DNA from: Thermococcus sp.
Lineage (GTDB): Archaea > Methanobacteriota_B > Thermococci > Thermococcales > Thermococcaceae
Direction: 5' to 3'
NCBI RefSeq assembly: GCF_027011145.1
Contig: NZ_JALVAO010000070.1
Location: forward strand, 1 to 46,471
DNA length: 46,471 nucleotides
Shown: positions 7,251 to 14,678 of the stretch, in pieces
How the letters are laid out: every line of letters begins with the position of its first letter
Position numbering within the stretch: the stretch's first letter is position 1
Notes under the pieces: model-generated
Seen by the model: the letters and a program-made list of their open reading frames with translations, nothing else
Told to the model about the DNA's origin: nothing
Databases searched by the model: none
Made by a program: the position numbers and the translations under genes

Positions 7251-8096
7251 CTACCTCTTATACACCCTCACGTCCACGACAACGTGCCAGACTCCGGGGG
7301 CGTAGCGCTTGATTACCAGCTCCTTCAGCTTCTCCGCCTCGTAGCCATACTCTCTCGCTATTCTTCTGAAGGTCGCGAAGGGTTCCTCGGGCATCAGCCT
7401 CTCTGGAACAGTGTTGTGGTAGTGTATTATTGCCTCGTCCTTTGCTATGCTCAGGGCCTTGGGTATGAATTCGGCCGTTTTAACGACGTAACCCATCAGA
7501 ATTCTGTCCGCGATGTTTTCCGCCGGGAAGTTGCGGTTGTCTATATTGTAGGGCGTGACCAAATCCTGGACTTCGTTGAGCCAGATGCTCTCGACCAGGA
7601 AGCGGAAGGTGTAGGGGTCCTTCTCGATGGCTATAACCCTGGCCCTTTTGTGGACCGCCATCGGGAGGCTCAAATGTCCGATTCCAGCGAACATGTCAAC
7701 GACGAGCTCCCCCGGTTTGGCAACTTCCGCCATTCTCACGCGCTCCTTAACGTTCGCCGGGGAGAACATGATTCTTGCCACGTCGAGCTTGTACTTCACG
7801 CCGTTTTCAACGTGAACCGTTACAGTGTCATCACCGTAGAGAACCTCGTAGTCCGGCTTTCTCGTCTCGCCGTGGATGTGCCCCTTTCTGAGGACGGTCT
7901 TTACCCCGAGAACCTCCGCGTAAACCTCCGCTATTCTGCGCTTGTAGGGTTCGAGCTCCTTCCTCAGGGGTAGAATCAAAACGTCTCCTATCTGGACCCA
8001 GTGCTTGGGGAGTAAGCTGACCAGCTCAGGCGGAAGCTCTCTAGAAAGTATCTCCCTGATGAGGGGTTTTATGACCTGAGTTCTTTTGGCCCCCAT
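7251..8096 (-). CDS. taw2: tRNA(Phe) 4-demethylwyosine aminocarboxypropyltransferase Taw2
   Basis: A 281-residue Rossmann-fold enzyme of the Trm5/TYW2 family. It transfers the 3-amino-3-carboxypropyl group of S-adenosylmethionine to C7 of 4-demethylwyosine at position 37 of tRNA-Phe, a step of archaeal wyosine synthesis. It has an N-terminal PKHWVQIGDVLILPL and LRKGHIHGETRKPDYEVLYG region, then LVVDMFAGIGHLSLPMA (SAM motif I) and AIEKDPYTFRFL (motif II). The length matches archaeal TYW2 homologues rather than the longer Trm5 methyltransferases, and the usual Trm5 NPP motif is not seen. No other wyosine gene is in the window. It is monocistronic and divergent from 8177. Confidence 0.85.
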   Translation of the reverse strand: MGAKRTQVIKPLIREILSRELPPELVSLLPKHWVQIGDVLILPLRKELEPYKRRIAEVYAEVLGVKTVLRKGHIHGETRKPDYEVLYGDDTVTVHVENGVKYKLDVARIMFSPANVKERVRMAEVAKPGELVVDMFAGIGHLSLPMAVHKRARVIAIEKDPYTFRFLVESIWLNEVQDLVTPYNIDNRNFPAENIADRILMGYVVKTAEFIPKALSIAKDEAIIHYHNTVPERLMPEEPFATFRRIAREYGYEAEKLKELVIKRYAPGVWHVVVDVRVYKR

Positions 8097-8156
8097 TTTT
8101 GTCCCTTCGTCAAAAAGCGATAAGAAAGCCTTAAAAACTTAAAGGGAGGATTTAAG

Positions 8157-8177
8157 ATGAGAACCATCGGAGGTTGA
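8157..8177 (+). promoter_or_regulatory. Six-codon leader ORF coupled to the next gene
   Basis: ATG at 8157 sits behind a strong GGGAGG and encodes MRTIGG, then a stop. Its TGA overlaps the ATG at 8177 as TGATG, the classical arrangement for translational coupling, and GGAGGT lies inside its last codons. A TATA-like TTAAAAACTTAAA at about 8131-8143 is close by, so the RNA could also start too near the mini-ORF for this to matter. Confidence 0.35.
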
Positions 8178-8521
8178 TGACGAAGATGGAGGAGGAGCCC
8201 CCGAATAGTGGGCTGTTTTCAAGGCTCTTTGGTAGAAAGGAAGAGGCACTTCTTGAGCAGAAGCTGAGTGATGAGGCGTATGAAGACTATCGCAGGCTTT
8301 TGATGAGGGCACGACCCGAAGTTGAGGGGTCAAAGTTGACAATTAGACTCGCCGAAGGAATTGTTGAGCTCGACAAAGGCATCCTACGAGTCAAGGCTAA
8401 AGATAAAAAGTCAGCCGAGAAGATTTTGAGGAACCTGCACCACTACGAAGGTCCTCCGAGCATATGGCCGGCCTACGGGCTGAGCTACTCGATTAAGAGG
8501 AAGAGGCGTATGATTCTCTAA
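8177..8521 (+). CDS. Conserved-looking hypothetical protein, 114 residues
   Basis: A small soluble protein not recognised by family. After a flexible N-terminus (EEEPPNSGLFSRLFGRKEE) comes a charged helical part and then a likely alpha/beta segment, KLTIRLAEGIVELDKGILRVKAKDKKSAEKILRNL, ending in a basic tail, SIKRKRRMIL. The repeated beta-strand and helix pattern resembles a small RNA- or DNA-binding fold, but that is only an impression. The ATG at 8177 is chosen because it overlaps the stop of the leader ORF; ATG 8186 is the alternative. It stands alone between taw2 and a C/D sRNA. Confidence 0.6.
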   Translation: MTKMEEEPPNSGLFSRLFGRKEEALLEQKLSDEAYEDYRRLLMRARPEVEGSKLTIRLAEGIVELDKGILRVKAKDKKSAEKILRNLHHYEGPPSIWPAYGLSYSIKRKRRMIL

Positions 8522-8528
8522 CCAAACG

Positions 8529-8540
8529 GAAGCTTTAAAT
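8529..8540 (+). promoter_or_regulatory. TATA promoter for the C/D sRNA
   Basis: AAGCTTTAAATT just after the previous stop codon is a good Thermococcus BRE/TATA match; transcription would start near 8557-8562, exactly at the 5' end of the box C/D RNA. Confidence 0.5.
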
Positions 8541-8560
8541 TCTTCCCTCTTTTAGTTTCC

Positions 8561-8622
8561 TCCGCGGATGACGACCCTTGCCCAGTCTGAACTGTGATGA
8601 CGTCGGTATTAGCTGACGCAGG
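8561..8622 (+). ncRNA. Box C/D guide sRNA
   Basis: All four boxes of an archaeal 2'-O-methylation guide RNA are present in order and at the right spacing: C (ATGACGA, 8568-8574), D' (CTGA, 8587-8590), C' (GTGATGA, 8594-8600) and D (CTGA, 8613-8616). GCG 8564-8566 pairs with CGC 8617-8619 as the short terminal stem. The two 12-base guides are 8575-8586 (CCCTTGCCCAGT) and 8601-8612 (CGTCGGTATTAG). By the D+5 rule they would direct methylation within targets reading ACTGGGCAAGGG and CTAATACCGACG. The targets were not searched; rRNA or tRNA is expected. The RNA lies between its own TATA box and the Cas4-like gene. Confidence 0.85.
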
Positions 8623-8655
8623 GGCGGGGAGGTTCTACCCATGAACCGCCCCTCT
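8621..8655 (+). promoter_or_regulatory. Stem-loop between the C/D sRNA and the Cas4-like gene
   Basis: GGGGCGG (about 8621-8627) pairs with CCGCCCC, and after a GGAG bulge GTTC pairs with GAAC, around a short loop. It ends about 14 bases before the Cas4-like start codon. It could separate the sRNA from the message or affect translation. A 12-codon frame beginning at ATG 8641 overlaps the downstream start. Confidence 0.4.
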
Positions 8656-8668
8656 GGAGGGAAAGACC

Positions 8669-9298
8669 ATGAGCAGTGAGGACAACGACGGATTCATCGA
8701 GTTCTACGCCAGCGAGGCCCTGACCTGCCCGAGGAGGATATACTTCAGGCTTAAAGGCTATCCCCAGAGGTGGCCCGAGAACATGAAAGTAAGGCTCAAC
8801 CAAGGCGTTAAAACCCACAGAATTTTTGGGGATATTCTCAGAGAACGCTTCGGCTTCGAGCTTGAGAAACACCTGGTTCTGCGCTCAAGGAAGCTCGGCT
8901 TTGAAATCCACGGCAGGATTGACGCCTTTCGGGATTTTCCGATAGAGATTAAGGGAAAAACGAGCCTGCCGAAGGTTCCCTATGATTATCACATTGCCCA
9001 GCTCAACGTCTATTTAAGGTGGGCCGAAGCGGAGTATGGATACCTGTATTATATCAAACTCCACGACGAGCCGGCGAAGATAATAGGGAAGCTCGACATG
9101 TCCAGCTTCCCGGTTATTAAAGGGCCGAACTTCAGGGCTTTCGAGATTCCCTACGATGGAAAGCTATTCAAAGAGACGCTAAAGCATTTTTACTCCGTTA
9201 AAAAGGCCTACGAGAATGGAAAACCGCCCGATGGCTGGAGAAGCTATGCCTGTCGCTTTTGTCCCTACCGGTACCTCTGCTATCCGGGGGAGGAGTAG
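8669..9298 (+). CDS. Cas4/RecB-family nuclease, stand-alone
   Basis: A 209-residue PD-(D/E)XK nuclease with an iron-sulfur-type cysteine set. An early cysteine sits in EALTCPRRIYF, followed by GVKTHRIFGD (His), IHGRIDAFRDFPIEIKGKT (the D...ExK active site, residues about 77-96) and IAQLNVYLRW (the QxxxY motif of RecB/Cas4). Three more cysteines, CRFCPYRYLC, lie near the end. Cas4 proteins are 5' to 3' or endo-exonucleases in CRISPR adaptation, but there is no CRISPR array or other cas gene here, so this is probably one of the housekeeping or solitary Cas4-like proteins common in archaea. ATG 8669 is preceded by GGAGGG. Confidence 0.85.
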   Translation: MSSEDNDGFIEFYASEALTCPRRIYFRLKGYPQRWPENMKVRLNQGVKTHRIFGDILRERFGFELEKHLVLRSRKLGFEIHGRIDAFRDFPIEIKGKTSLPKVPYDYHIAQLNVYLRWAEAEYGYLYYIKLHDEPAKIIGKLDMSSFPVIKGPNFRAFEIPYDGKLFKETLKHFYSVKKAYENGKPPDGWRSYACRFCPYRYLCYPGEE

Positions 9299-9355
9299 CT
9301 TAGTCCCGGGTTAATCATGAGAGTCAAACTGCCGGGCATTAGTTGGCGGAACCAC

Positions 9356-9399
9356 CGGTTTTCTAACATGATGCAACAATCGGAGAAGTTAGAAGAACC
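9356..9399. repeat. Inverted repeat between convergent genes
   Basis: GGTTTTCTAAC and GTTAGAAGAACC form an 11-pair stem with one bulged base around a 20-base loop. It lies in the 146-base gap between the Cas4-like gene and the convergent histone-fold gene. The loop contains ATGATG and GGAGA, loosely like a kink-turn, and ACA follows the stem, but the spacing does not fit a standard H/ACA RNA. A two-way terminator or an unassigned sRNA are possible. Confidence 0.35.
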
Positions 9400-9444
9400 C
9401 AACAAATGGTTCGGATATTGAGAATTGGAAGGGAAGAAAGAGAA

Positions 9445-9624
9445 TCAGACGTGCCTGGCGTAGAGGGTCTTTCTGCCCTCGGCCTTTGCCCTCTTCACGG
9501 CTTTCTCGACGAGGGCCTTGATTTCCTCCTCAAGGGCGTCGTAGAACTCAGGGCTGACCCTCATCTCCGGGTCAATGCTCTTAACAAGTTCCTTAACCTT
9601 GGACTTAACTATCAGCTCGGCCAT
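9445..9624 (-). CDS. Small archaeal histone-fold protein (DUF1931-like)
   Basis: A 59-residue protein starting MAELIVKSKVKELVKSI and ending RAKAEGRKTLYARHV. The pattern of short helix, long central helix and terminal GRKTLYARHV loop-strand matches the histone-fold family; the tail resembles the GRKTxxxxD segment of archaeal histones. It is shorter than HMf-type histones (about 67 residues) and resembles the DUF1931 relatives found across Thermococcales. GGAGGTG lies four bases before the ATG; the frame stays open further upstream but no good start exists there. It is transcribed alone, divergent from the cpgS gene. DNA binding is inferred from the fold. Confidence 0.75.
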   Translation of the reverse strand: MAELIVKSKVKELVKSIDPEMRVSPEFYDALEEEIKALVEKAVKRAKAEGRKTLYARHV

Positions 9625-9759
9625 TTTACACACCTCCTTGTTGGCCTTTGAGGCCGTTCTTAGTTTGCCGTTCCCCTTTATAACCTTTCTCCTCGGAGAG
9701 TGTCCCATAGCGGGGAAAAGATTAAATTAACTTGAGGTTACCTGTTCTGAGGTGAGGTA

Positions 9760-11058
9760 ATGAAAAGGCTCGCCCTAATCGACGGCGAGCACTATCCACC
9801 GGTAACGCGCTGGGCCATGGAGAAGCTCGGCAACGTATGCTGCGCCGTCTTCCTCGGGGGTAGTGAGAAGATAGGCTCACCCAAGCGACTTGAGGGGGAG
9901 CTGGGAGTCAAACTTTACCTCGACCGGGACCCGCTGAAGGCCCTTGAACTGGCCCTTCGCGAGAATAATGTTGATGAAGTCGTTGATTTGAGCGACGAGC
10001 CTGTCGTTGACTACGAAATTAGGTTCAGGATAGCGTCCCTCTGCCTGAGACACGGCGTGGTTTACAGGGGGGCGGATTTCGAGTTCAGGCCCGGGGAGCT
10101 GATAAAACCATCAAAGCCAACGATAAGTGTTCTCGGCCTCGGAAAGCGCGTCGGAAAGACCGCCATAGGAAGTTTTGTCGCGAGGGTTCTAAAGGAGAGA
10201 TACCGCCCCGTCGTGGTTACGATGGGCAGGGGCGGTCCTGAAAAGCCCGAGCTAATAGACGGCGAAAGGGAAAAGCTGACACCGGAAAACCTACTCAAGC
10301 TGGCGGAGATGGGCAAGCATGCCGCCTCCGACCACTATGAAGATGCCCTCGTTGCAGGAGTCACGACGATTGGTTGCCGTCGCTGTGGTGGCGGTATGGC
10401 CGGCTTCCCCTTCTTCCACATCGTTCACGAGGGGATAAAACTCGCCGAAGGGCTTCCTCACGACATCATAATCGCCGAGGGAAGCGGGGCAACGATTCCA
10501 CCGGTTTTGGCGGACGGCTACATCACAGTTCTGAGCGCACTCCAGAGGGAGGAAAACGTTAGGGGCTTTTTCGGGCCCTTCAGGATTGGGCTAGCTGACA
10601 TAGCGGTAATCACGATGGCCGACTTAAACCCCGAACGGGCGGAGGCCTTCAAGGACTTGGTTGAGAGAATCAATCCTTCCGCGGATGTGCATCTCGTTGC
10701 CTTTAAACCCCGCCCCCTCGGGGATGTTTCGGGGAAGAGGGTTGCCCTCTTTATGACTTCCAGCCGGGCGCTCGACGGTGCCAGGGAGAAAATTGAGAGC
10801 CTGGGGGCAGAGGTGGTATTTACCAGCGGAAACCTCGCCAACAGGGCGGTTCTTTCGAAGGAACTCGCTGAACTTGAAGGAGTTTCATTTGATGCAGTTC
10901 TCGTCGAGCTCAAGGCGGCGGCCGTTGATACCGTGACGCGGTGGGCCCTCGAAAGGGGACTGGAGGTAATATACCTCGCCAGCGAGCCGGTAAACGTTGA
11001 CGGAAAGAGCCTGAGGGATGCCGTTCTGGACCTGGCGGAGAGGGTGATGGGGGAATGA
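9760..11058 (+). CDS. cpgS: Cyclic 2,3-diphosphoglycerate synthetase
   Basis: A 432-residue enzyme that uses ATP to close 2,3-diphosphoglycerate into the cyclic form, a phosphorylated solute known to stabilise proteins in some hyperthermophiles. It opens with the family N-terminus [20 protein letters not shown]; a P-loop [14 protein letters not shown] is found near residue 127-140, and further conserved stretches are [28 protein letters not shown] and [13 protein letters not shown]. The size fits the family. Its stop overlaps the start of the 2-phosphoglycerate kinase gene (ATGA), so the two pathway enzymes are made from one message. The cyclic product is known in some methanogens; its level in this organism is not shown by sequence. 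Confidence 0.9.
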   Translation: MKRLALIDGEHYPPVTRWAMEKLGNVCCAVFLGGSEKIGSPKRLEGELGVKLYLDRDPLKALELALRENNVDEVVDLSDEPVVDYEIRFRIASLCLRHGVVYRGADFEFRPGELIKPSKPTISVLGLGKRVGKTAIGSFVARVLKERYRPVVVTMGRGGPEKPELIDGEREKLTPENLLKLAEMGKHAASDHYEDALVAGVTTIGCRRCGGGMAGFPFFHIVHEGIKLAEGLPHDIIIAEGSGATIPPVLADGYITVLSALQREENVRGFFGPFRIGLADIAVITMADLNPERAEAFKDLVERINPSADVHLVAFKPRPLGDVSGKRVALFMTSSRALDGAREKIESLGAEVVFTSGNLANRAVLSKELAELEGVSFDAVLVELKAAAVDTVTRWALERGLEVIYLASEPVNVDGKSLRDAVLDLAERVMGE

Positions 11059-11912
11059 TAATCGTCACCGACCCAGAGCGGAGGATTCAGTTGCCCTTCT
11101 CAAGGGGAATCCTCACGCGCTCGATAACCCTGGCCGGAGTTGACGTTGGTATAGCCTACATAATAGCCAGCGAGGTTCAGAAGGAGCTCGTTGGGAGGAA
11201 GAAACGGGTCGTGAGCACGGACGAGATACGGGAGCTCACCTACCGGAAGCTCCTCGAGCACGGGCTCAAGAAGGAGGCAGAACGCTACCTATTCTGGCGC
11301 GAGTTCAGGAGGAAGAAAATACCCCTTGTTGTGCTCCTTGGGGGAGTTACGGGCGTTGGGAAGTCCACGATAGCGACGGAACTGGCCTTCAGGCTCTCGA
11401 TAAGAACCATAATCGGAACCGACACCGTCAGGGAGGTTATGAGGAAGATAATAGCGAGGGAACTCCTCCCGGATTTGCACGCGTCGTCCTTTCTGGCGTG
11501 GCGCGAGCTGAAGGCCAACAGCCTCATCGAGGGCTTTGAGAGCCAGGTAAGGCACGTCTCGGTAGGTGTTAAGGCAGTTCTTGACAGGGTTCAGCGGGAG
11601 GGCATGAACGCGATAATCGAGGGAATCCACCTCGTTCCGGGCTTTGTTGAGACGGGACAGAATGCATTCATGTACATCCTGACAGTAAGCGACAGAAAAG
11701 CCCTCGAGGCCCACTTCTACGAGCGCTCCCGCTACAGCAAGAGGCCGGCCGATTATTACATAGAGCATATCGACGAAATCCTCTGGCTTCAGGATTACAT
11801 AGTCAGGAAAGCTAAAGAACACGGGGTCAAGGTCATAGAGAACATCGAACTCGAAAGGACGGTAAACGAGATAATGGAGGACCTCATGAAGCGCCTGCGC
11901 GAGGGCCTTTGA
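11055..11912 (+). CDS. 2-phosphoglycerate kinase
   Basis: A 285-residue kinase that phosphorylates 2-phosphoglycerate to 2,3-diphosphoglycerate, the substrate of the upstream cpgS enzyme. The first 90 residues resemble an ATP-cone-like regulatory region ([18 protein letters not shown]). A Walker A motif, [10 protein letters not shown], sits near residue 97-106, followed by [12 protein letters not shown] and [12 protein letters not shown], typical of this family. It overlaps cpgS by four bases. Its 3' end overlaps the convergent metallophosphoesterase gene by 29 bases, a tight tail-to-tail arrangement. Together the pair makes cyclic 2,3-DPG from a glycolytic intermediate. Confidence 0.9.
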   Translation: MIIVTDPERRIQLPFSRGILTRSITLAGVDVGIAYIIASEVQKELVGRKKRVVSTDEIRELTYRKLLEHGLKKEAERYLFWREFRRKKIPLVVLLGGVTGVGKSTIATELAFRLSIRTIIGTDTVREVMRKIIARELLPDLHASSFLAWRELKANSLIEGFESQVRHVSVGVKAVLDRVQREGMNAIIEGIHLVPGFVETGQNAFMYILTVSDRKALEAHFYERSRYSKRPADYYIEHIDEILWLQDYIVRKAKEHGVKVIENIELERTVNEIMEDLMKRLREGL

Positions 11913-13398
11913 ACTTCCAGACGCCGAGGAGCCTTCTGCTTCCCCACGTTGCCTGAACCTCGAAGGCTATGACCATGCAGGGGTAAACGTCTATCACGTT
12001 GAAGCTGTTGCCGAAGGGGTTCCTGTGGAGCTCCCAGCTGACGGAACCGGCGTTTATGATAACGGTGTTCTCGACCTTAACCGCGAAGGCGTTGCCACCG
12101 TGTCCCGTTAAAACAAGCTCGACTTCCCTCTCGGTCAAGAGCTTAAGCACGTCTCCAGCGTCCTCAAGAAAACCGCGCTCCCTGCTCCTTGGAATCGGGA
12201 CGACGTTGTGGTGCATGAAAACGACCCGAAAGTTCTCGGCGTTCTCTATTTCCTCGGCGAGCTTTCTCTGGCCGAATCTTCCAACCACGCCTATTTCGGT
12301 TTCGTACTGTGGCGTCGAGACCGGAATGAACGTGAAGCCGTCGAAGGACATCTCTTCCGGCTCGCCGAAGTACTCCGGAAAGAGCTCGTAGCCGAGGTAG
12401 GTCATGTCACTATGACCCGGAACGACGAGCTTTGGAACTCTAATCTTCTCCCAGAAGGTCAAGGCGCGCTCGAAGTTCCTCTCGATTCCCATATCTACGA
12501 CGTCGCCGTTGTGGATTACGATATCGGGCCTCAGCTTCTCGTTTATCAGGTTTATCACGTTTTCAAGGACCTTTTTCCTGAAGTAGACCCTGTCCGAGAC
12601 CTTGCTCTCGCTGAGCTGGACGATTCTGAGCAACCTTTCTCCCCTCGGGACGAAGAGCTTCGGCCTAACCGCTCTGTGCTCGGCTTTAACCTCCTCTCCT
12701 GTAACGCGTCTTATCGTTACCTCAACCCTACCATCGTCGTGAATTGTGACGATGTTGTAGCTGTTGACGTCACCGCGCCTCGTCTTCCTGCAGGAGGTAC
12801 AGCCCGCGTTGTCAACGACCAAATCCTCCACGCGGTAGACGTTGGGAACGTGCTTGTGACCGCAGAGGTACAGAGTTACATCGTTCCTGAGGAGCAAATC
12901 GAGGACGTCTCCCGCGTTAAACAGGACGTTTCTCTCCCTGCCGGTGTTGGGGAGTGGAACGAGGTGGTGGTGGGCTGAGACTATCTTTACCCTCCTGTCG
13001 GAGTACTCCTCAAGCTTTCTCTTCAGCCAGCGGAACTTGTGCTTTCCAATCCTGCCGTCGCTTAAATCCGGAATCGTCGAGTCCACCCAGATGAGAACGC
13101 CATCCTTGAACTCATAAACCCCGTTGAGGGGCCCTATGAAGGTCTCGAAGAGGTCGTAACCAACGTTTCTCACGTCGTGATTGCCGGGAACAACGATTAG
13201 GGGCTTCTGAATCTTCCTGAGCTCGTATTCGGCCCTCTCATACTCCTCCCTGAGGCCGTTGTTGGTCACGTCGCCGGTGTGCACGACGAAGTCGAAGTTG
13301 AGCCTGTTGATTTCGTTCGCTATTAAATCGTAGGCATAGCCCTTGTAGGCGCTCTCGCCGGTTATGTGGGTGTCGCTTATGTGGGCAATCCTTATCAT
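11884..13398 (-). CDS. Double-domain metallophosphoesterase
   Basis: A 504-residue protein with two calcineurin-like phosphoesterase domains. The first (residues 1-230) has the full metal set: [25 protein letters not shown] and LCGHKH. The second (about 265-480) keeps HNGDVVDMG and MHHNVVPIP but has LSESKV in place of the D-x-H motif, VPGHSD in place of GNHD, and LTGHGGN at the end. The second domain is therefore probably weakened or non-catalytic and may bind substrate or the partner domain. No signal peptide is seen, so it is cytoplasmic. The ATG at 13398 is favoured over GTG 13407 and ATG 13404 by spacing to GGAGTGAT. Substrate unknown. It follows the CBS gene closely on the same strand. 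Confidence 0.8.
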   Translation of the reverse strand: MIRIAHISDTHITGESAYKGYAYDLIANEINRLNFDFVVHTGDVTNNGLREEYERAEYELRKIQKPLIVVPGNHDVRNVGYDLFETFIGPLNGVYEFKDGVLIWVDSTIPDLSDGRIGKHKFRWLKRKLEEYSDRRVKIVSAHHHLVPLPNTGRERNVLFNAGDVLDLLLRNDVTLYLCGHKHVPNVYRVEDLVVDNAGCTSCRKTRRGDVNSYNIVTIHDDGRVEVTIRRVTGEEVKAEHRAVRPKLFVPRGERLLRIVQLSESKVSDRVYFRKKVLENVINLINEKLRPDIVIHNGDVVDMGIERNFERALTFWEKIRVPKLVVPGHSDMTYLGYELFPEYFGEPEEMSFDGFTFIPVSTPQYETEIGVVGRFGQRKLAEEIENAENFRVVFMHHNVVPIPRSRERGFLEDAGDVLKLLTEREVELVLTGHGGNAFAVKVENTVIINAGSVSWELHRNPFGNSFNVIDVYPCMVIAFEVQATWGSRRLLGVWKFKGPRAGAS

Positions 13399-13403
13399 GG
13401 CCA

Positions 13404-13811
13404 TCACTCCGCCGCTATGGCCGTTTCGAGCTTCCTCCTGCTGGCGGTTAGCAGGTCGCTGAGGCTGAATATCCCGACTATCCTCCTGTTCTCGCTGACG
13501 AGCATGTGCTTTATCCCCTTCTTGGCCATTATGTCAAGAACCTCGCGGAGCGGGGTGTTTGCGTCAACTGTCACGAGCTCCCGCGTCATTATCTCCCTGA
13601 CCGGGGTCGTGTTGGGCTTCCCAGGAATCACGACGCGCCTTATGACGTCCGTTTTTGTGAAAAAGCCAACGACCTCGTTTTCCTCCACCACAACGAGCGA
13701 ACCTATGTCGAACTCCATCATTACCTCGCAGGCCCTTTTCACTGTATCGTCGGGGGAGACTCCGATAAGTTTCCTGGTCATGTAGACCCGAATCGGGGCG
13801 TTCTCGTCCAT
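13404..13811 (-). CDS. CBS-domain pair protein
   Basis: A 135-residue protein made of two CBS motifs. The first begins RVYMTRKLIGVSPDDTVKRACEVM and contains SLVVVEENEVVGFFTKTDVI. The second begins VREIMTRELVTVDANTPLREV and contains HMLVSENRRIVGIFSLSDLL. Such pairs bind adenine nucleotides or related ligands and act as sensors. It has no attached enzyme domain. ATG 13811 has GGTGAT upstream; earlier in-frame codons run into the neighbouring amidotransferase gene and are rejected. It sits between an amidotransferase and a metallophosphoesterase on the same strand with 4-6 base gaps, so the three are likely one operon. Confidence 0.85.
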   Translation of the reverse strand: MDENAPIRVYMTRKLIGVSPDDTVKRACEVMMEFDIGSLVVVEENEVVGFFTKTDVIRRVVIPGKPNTTPVREIMTRELVTVDANTPLREVLDIMAKKGIKHMLVSENRRIVGIFSLSDLLTASRRKLETAIAAE

Positions 13812-13815
13812 GCCA

Positions 13816-14601
13816 TCACCCCAGGGAGAGGCGTTCGATTTTATCTGAATCAACCAGATACGCTGTGCTATTTGGAATCGTCTTCCAGTCTGCCCTGTGG
13901 TATAGCTCAAGCGTGGAACTAGCAACGGCGAAAACATCACCGTCGAGCTCAATGAGCCTCGCGTAGTCCCTGTGAAGGGGATTTTCCCAGTATTCCTTCG
14001 TCATGTAAGCCGTCATGAAGGCCCTCCAGCCTCCATCCGGGAAGAGAAAGAGGGTCGCGGTGTTGAAGGTCGTCCTTGTGAGGGACACCCCAAGGGAGTA
14101 GTGCCTCAAAAGTTCCCCCATCTCGGGCCTTTCTAGGGCCCTGCAGAGATAGGCGGAAAAAACGTAGCTGTCGGAAGAATCTCTTAGGTCGTTCCCTTCG
14201 AAGCCCGCCAGCCCTATTACTTTTTCCTTGTCGAGGTCGCCGTTGTGAAGGAACCAGAAGGAAAAGCCCCTCCTCGTCGAGAACGCGAAGGGTTGGACGT
14301 TGAAGAGACCGAGCGAGCCCTGAGAAGACGCTCTCGCGTGGGCTAGAAGAACGGCTTTCCCACCCTCTCCTAGTAGGCCCAGAAGTTTCGAGAATCCCCC
14401 TTCGTCTTCAAAGACGGCCTTTGATGAGCGGTAGTGATAAACCTCGCCGTCCCTCAGGAGAATGTAGCCCCAGCCGTCCGCGTGTTGCCTTTTACCGCTC
14501 CTTCTGGCCCTGTAGGGGTCGTTCTCGGCGGACTTCCTGAGGGCCTCGATTAAAGGCACAATCCTCTCCCCCGGTCCCCTCGCAAAGAGTATTCTGCACA
14601 C
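13816..14601 (-). CDS. Class II glutamine amidotransferase-like protein
   Basis: A 261-residue protein with the Ntn-hydrolase amidotransferase fold. Choosing GTG 14601 as start puts a cysteine at position 2 (MCRILFARG), the catalytic nucleophile exposed once methionine is removed; the GTG at 14610 lies inside the ribosome-binding site AAGGTGG and would bury it. Other family marks are KRQHADGWGYILL, LLAHARASSQG, FWFLHNGDLD and DSSDSYVFSAYL. There is no synthase domain, as in the YafJ-type relatives, so the acceptor of the ammonia is unknown. It is the first gene of a reverse-strand run with the CBS and phosphoesterase genes. Confidence 0.8.
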   Translation of the reverse strand: MCRILFARGPGERIVPLIEALRKSAENDPYRARRSGKRQHADGWGYILLRDGEVYHYRSSKAVFEDEGGFSKLLGLLGEGGKAVLLAHARASSQGSLGLFNVQPFAFSTRRGFSFWFLHNGDLDKEKVIGLAGFEGNDLRDSSDSYVFSAYLCRALERPEMGELLRHYSLGVSLTRTTFNTATLFLFPDGGWRAFMTAYMTKEYWENPLHRDYARLIELDGDVFAVASSTLELYHRADWKTIPNSTAYLVDSDKIERLSLG

Positions 14602-14634
14602 GGTTTCCACCTTATGTGTCTAGGCCATCAAACC

Positions 14635-14648
14635 CCAAAAGCTTTTAG
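14635..14648 (+). promoter_or_regulatory. TATA promoter for the orphan nuclease gene
   Basis: CCAAAAGCTTTTAG is a typical Thermococcus promoter core; it predicts a transcription start near 14668, supporting translation from ATG 14679 rather than GTG 14649. Confidence 0.5.
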
Positions 14649-14678
14649 GTGGCCCGACGAAAGAGAAGCGGTGGGTTG

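Noticed and set aside
7140-7973. Long forward reading frame opposite taw2
   Set aside because: Shadow of the reverse-strand gene; no family features and no start signals.
8669-9298. CRISPR-Cas locus
   Set aside because: Only a Cas4-like gene is present; no direct-repeat array or other cas gene anywhere in the window.
9356-9404. H/ACA guide RNA
   Set aside because: ACA is at the right side of a hairpin, but the spacing leaves no room for a guide pocket.
12208-12978. Long forward reading frame opposite the metallophosphoesterase
   Set aside because: Antisense shadow caused by codon bias of the real gene, which has all its catalytic motifs.
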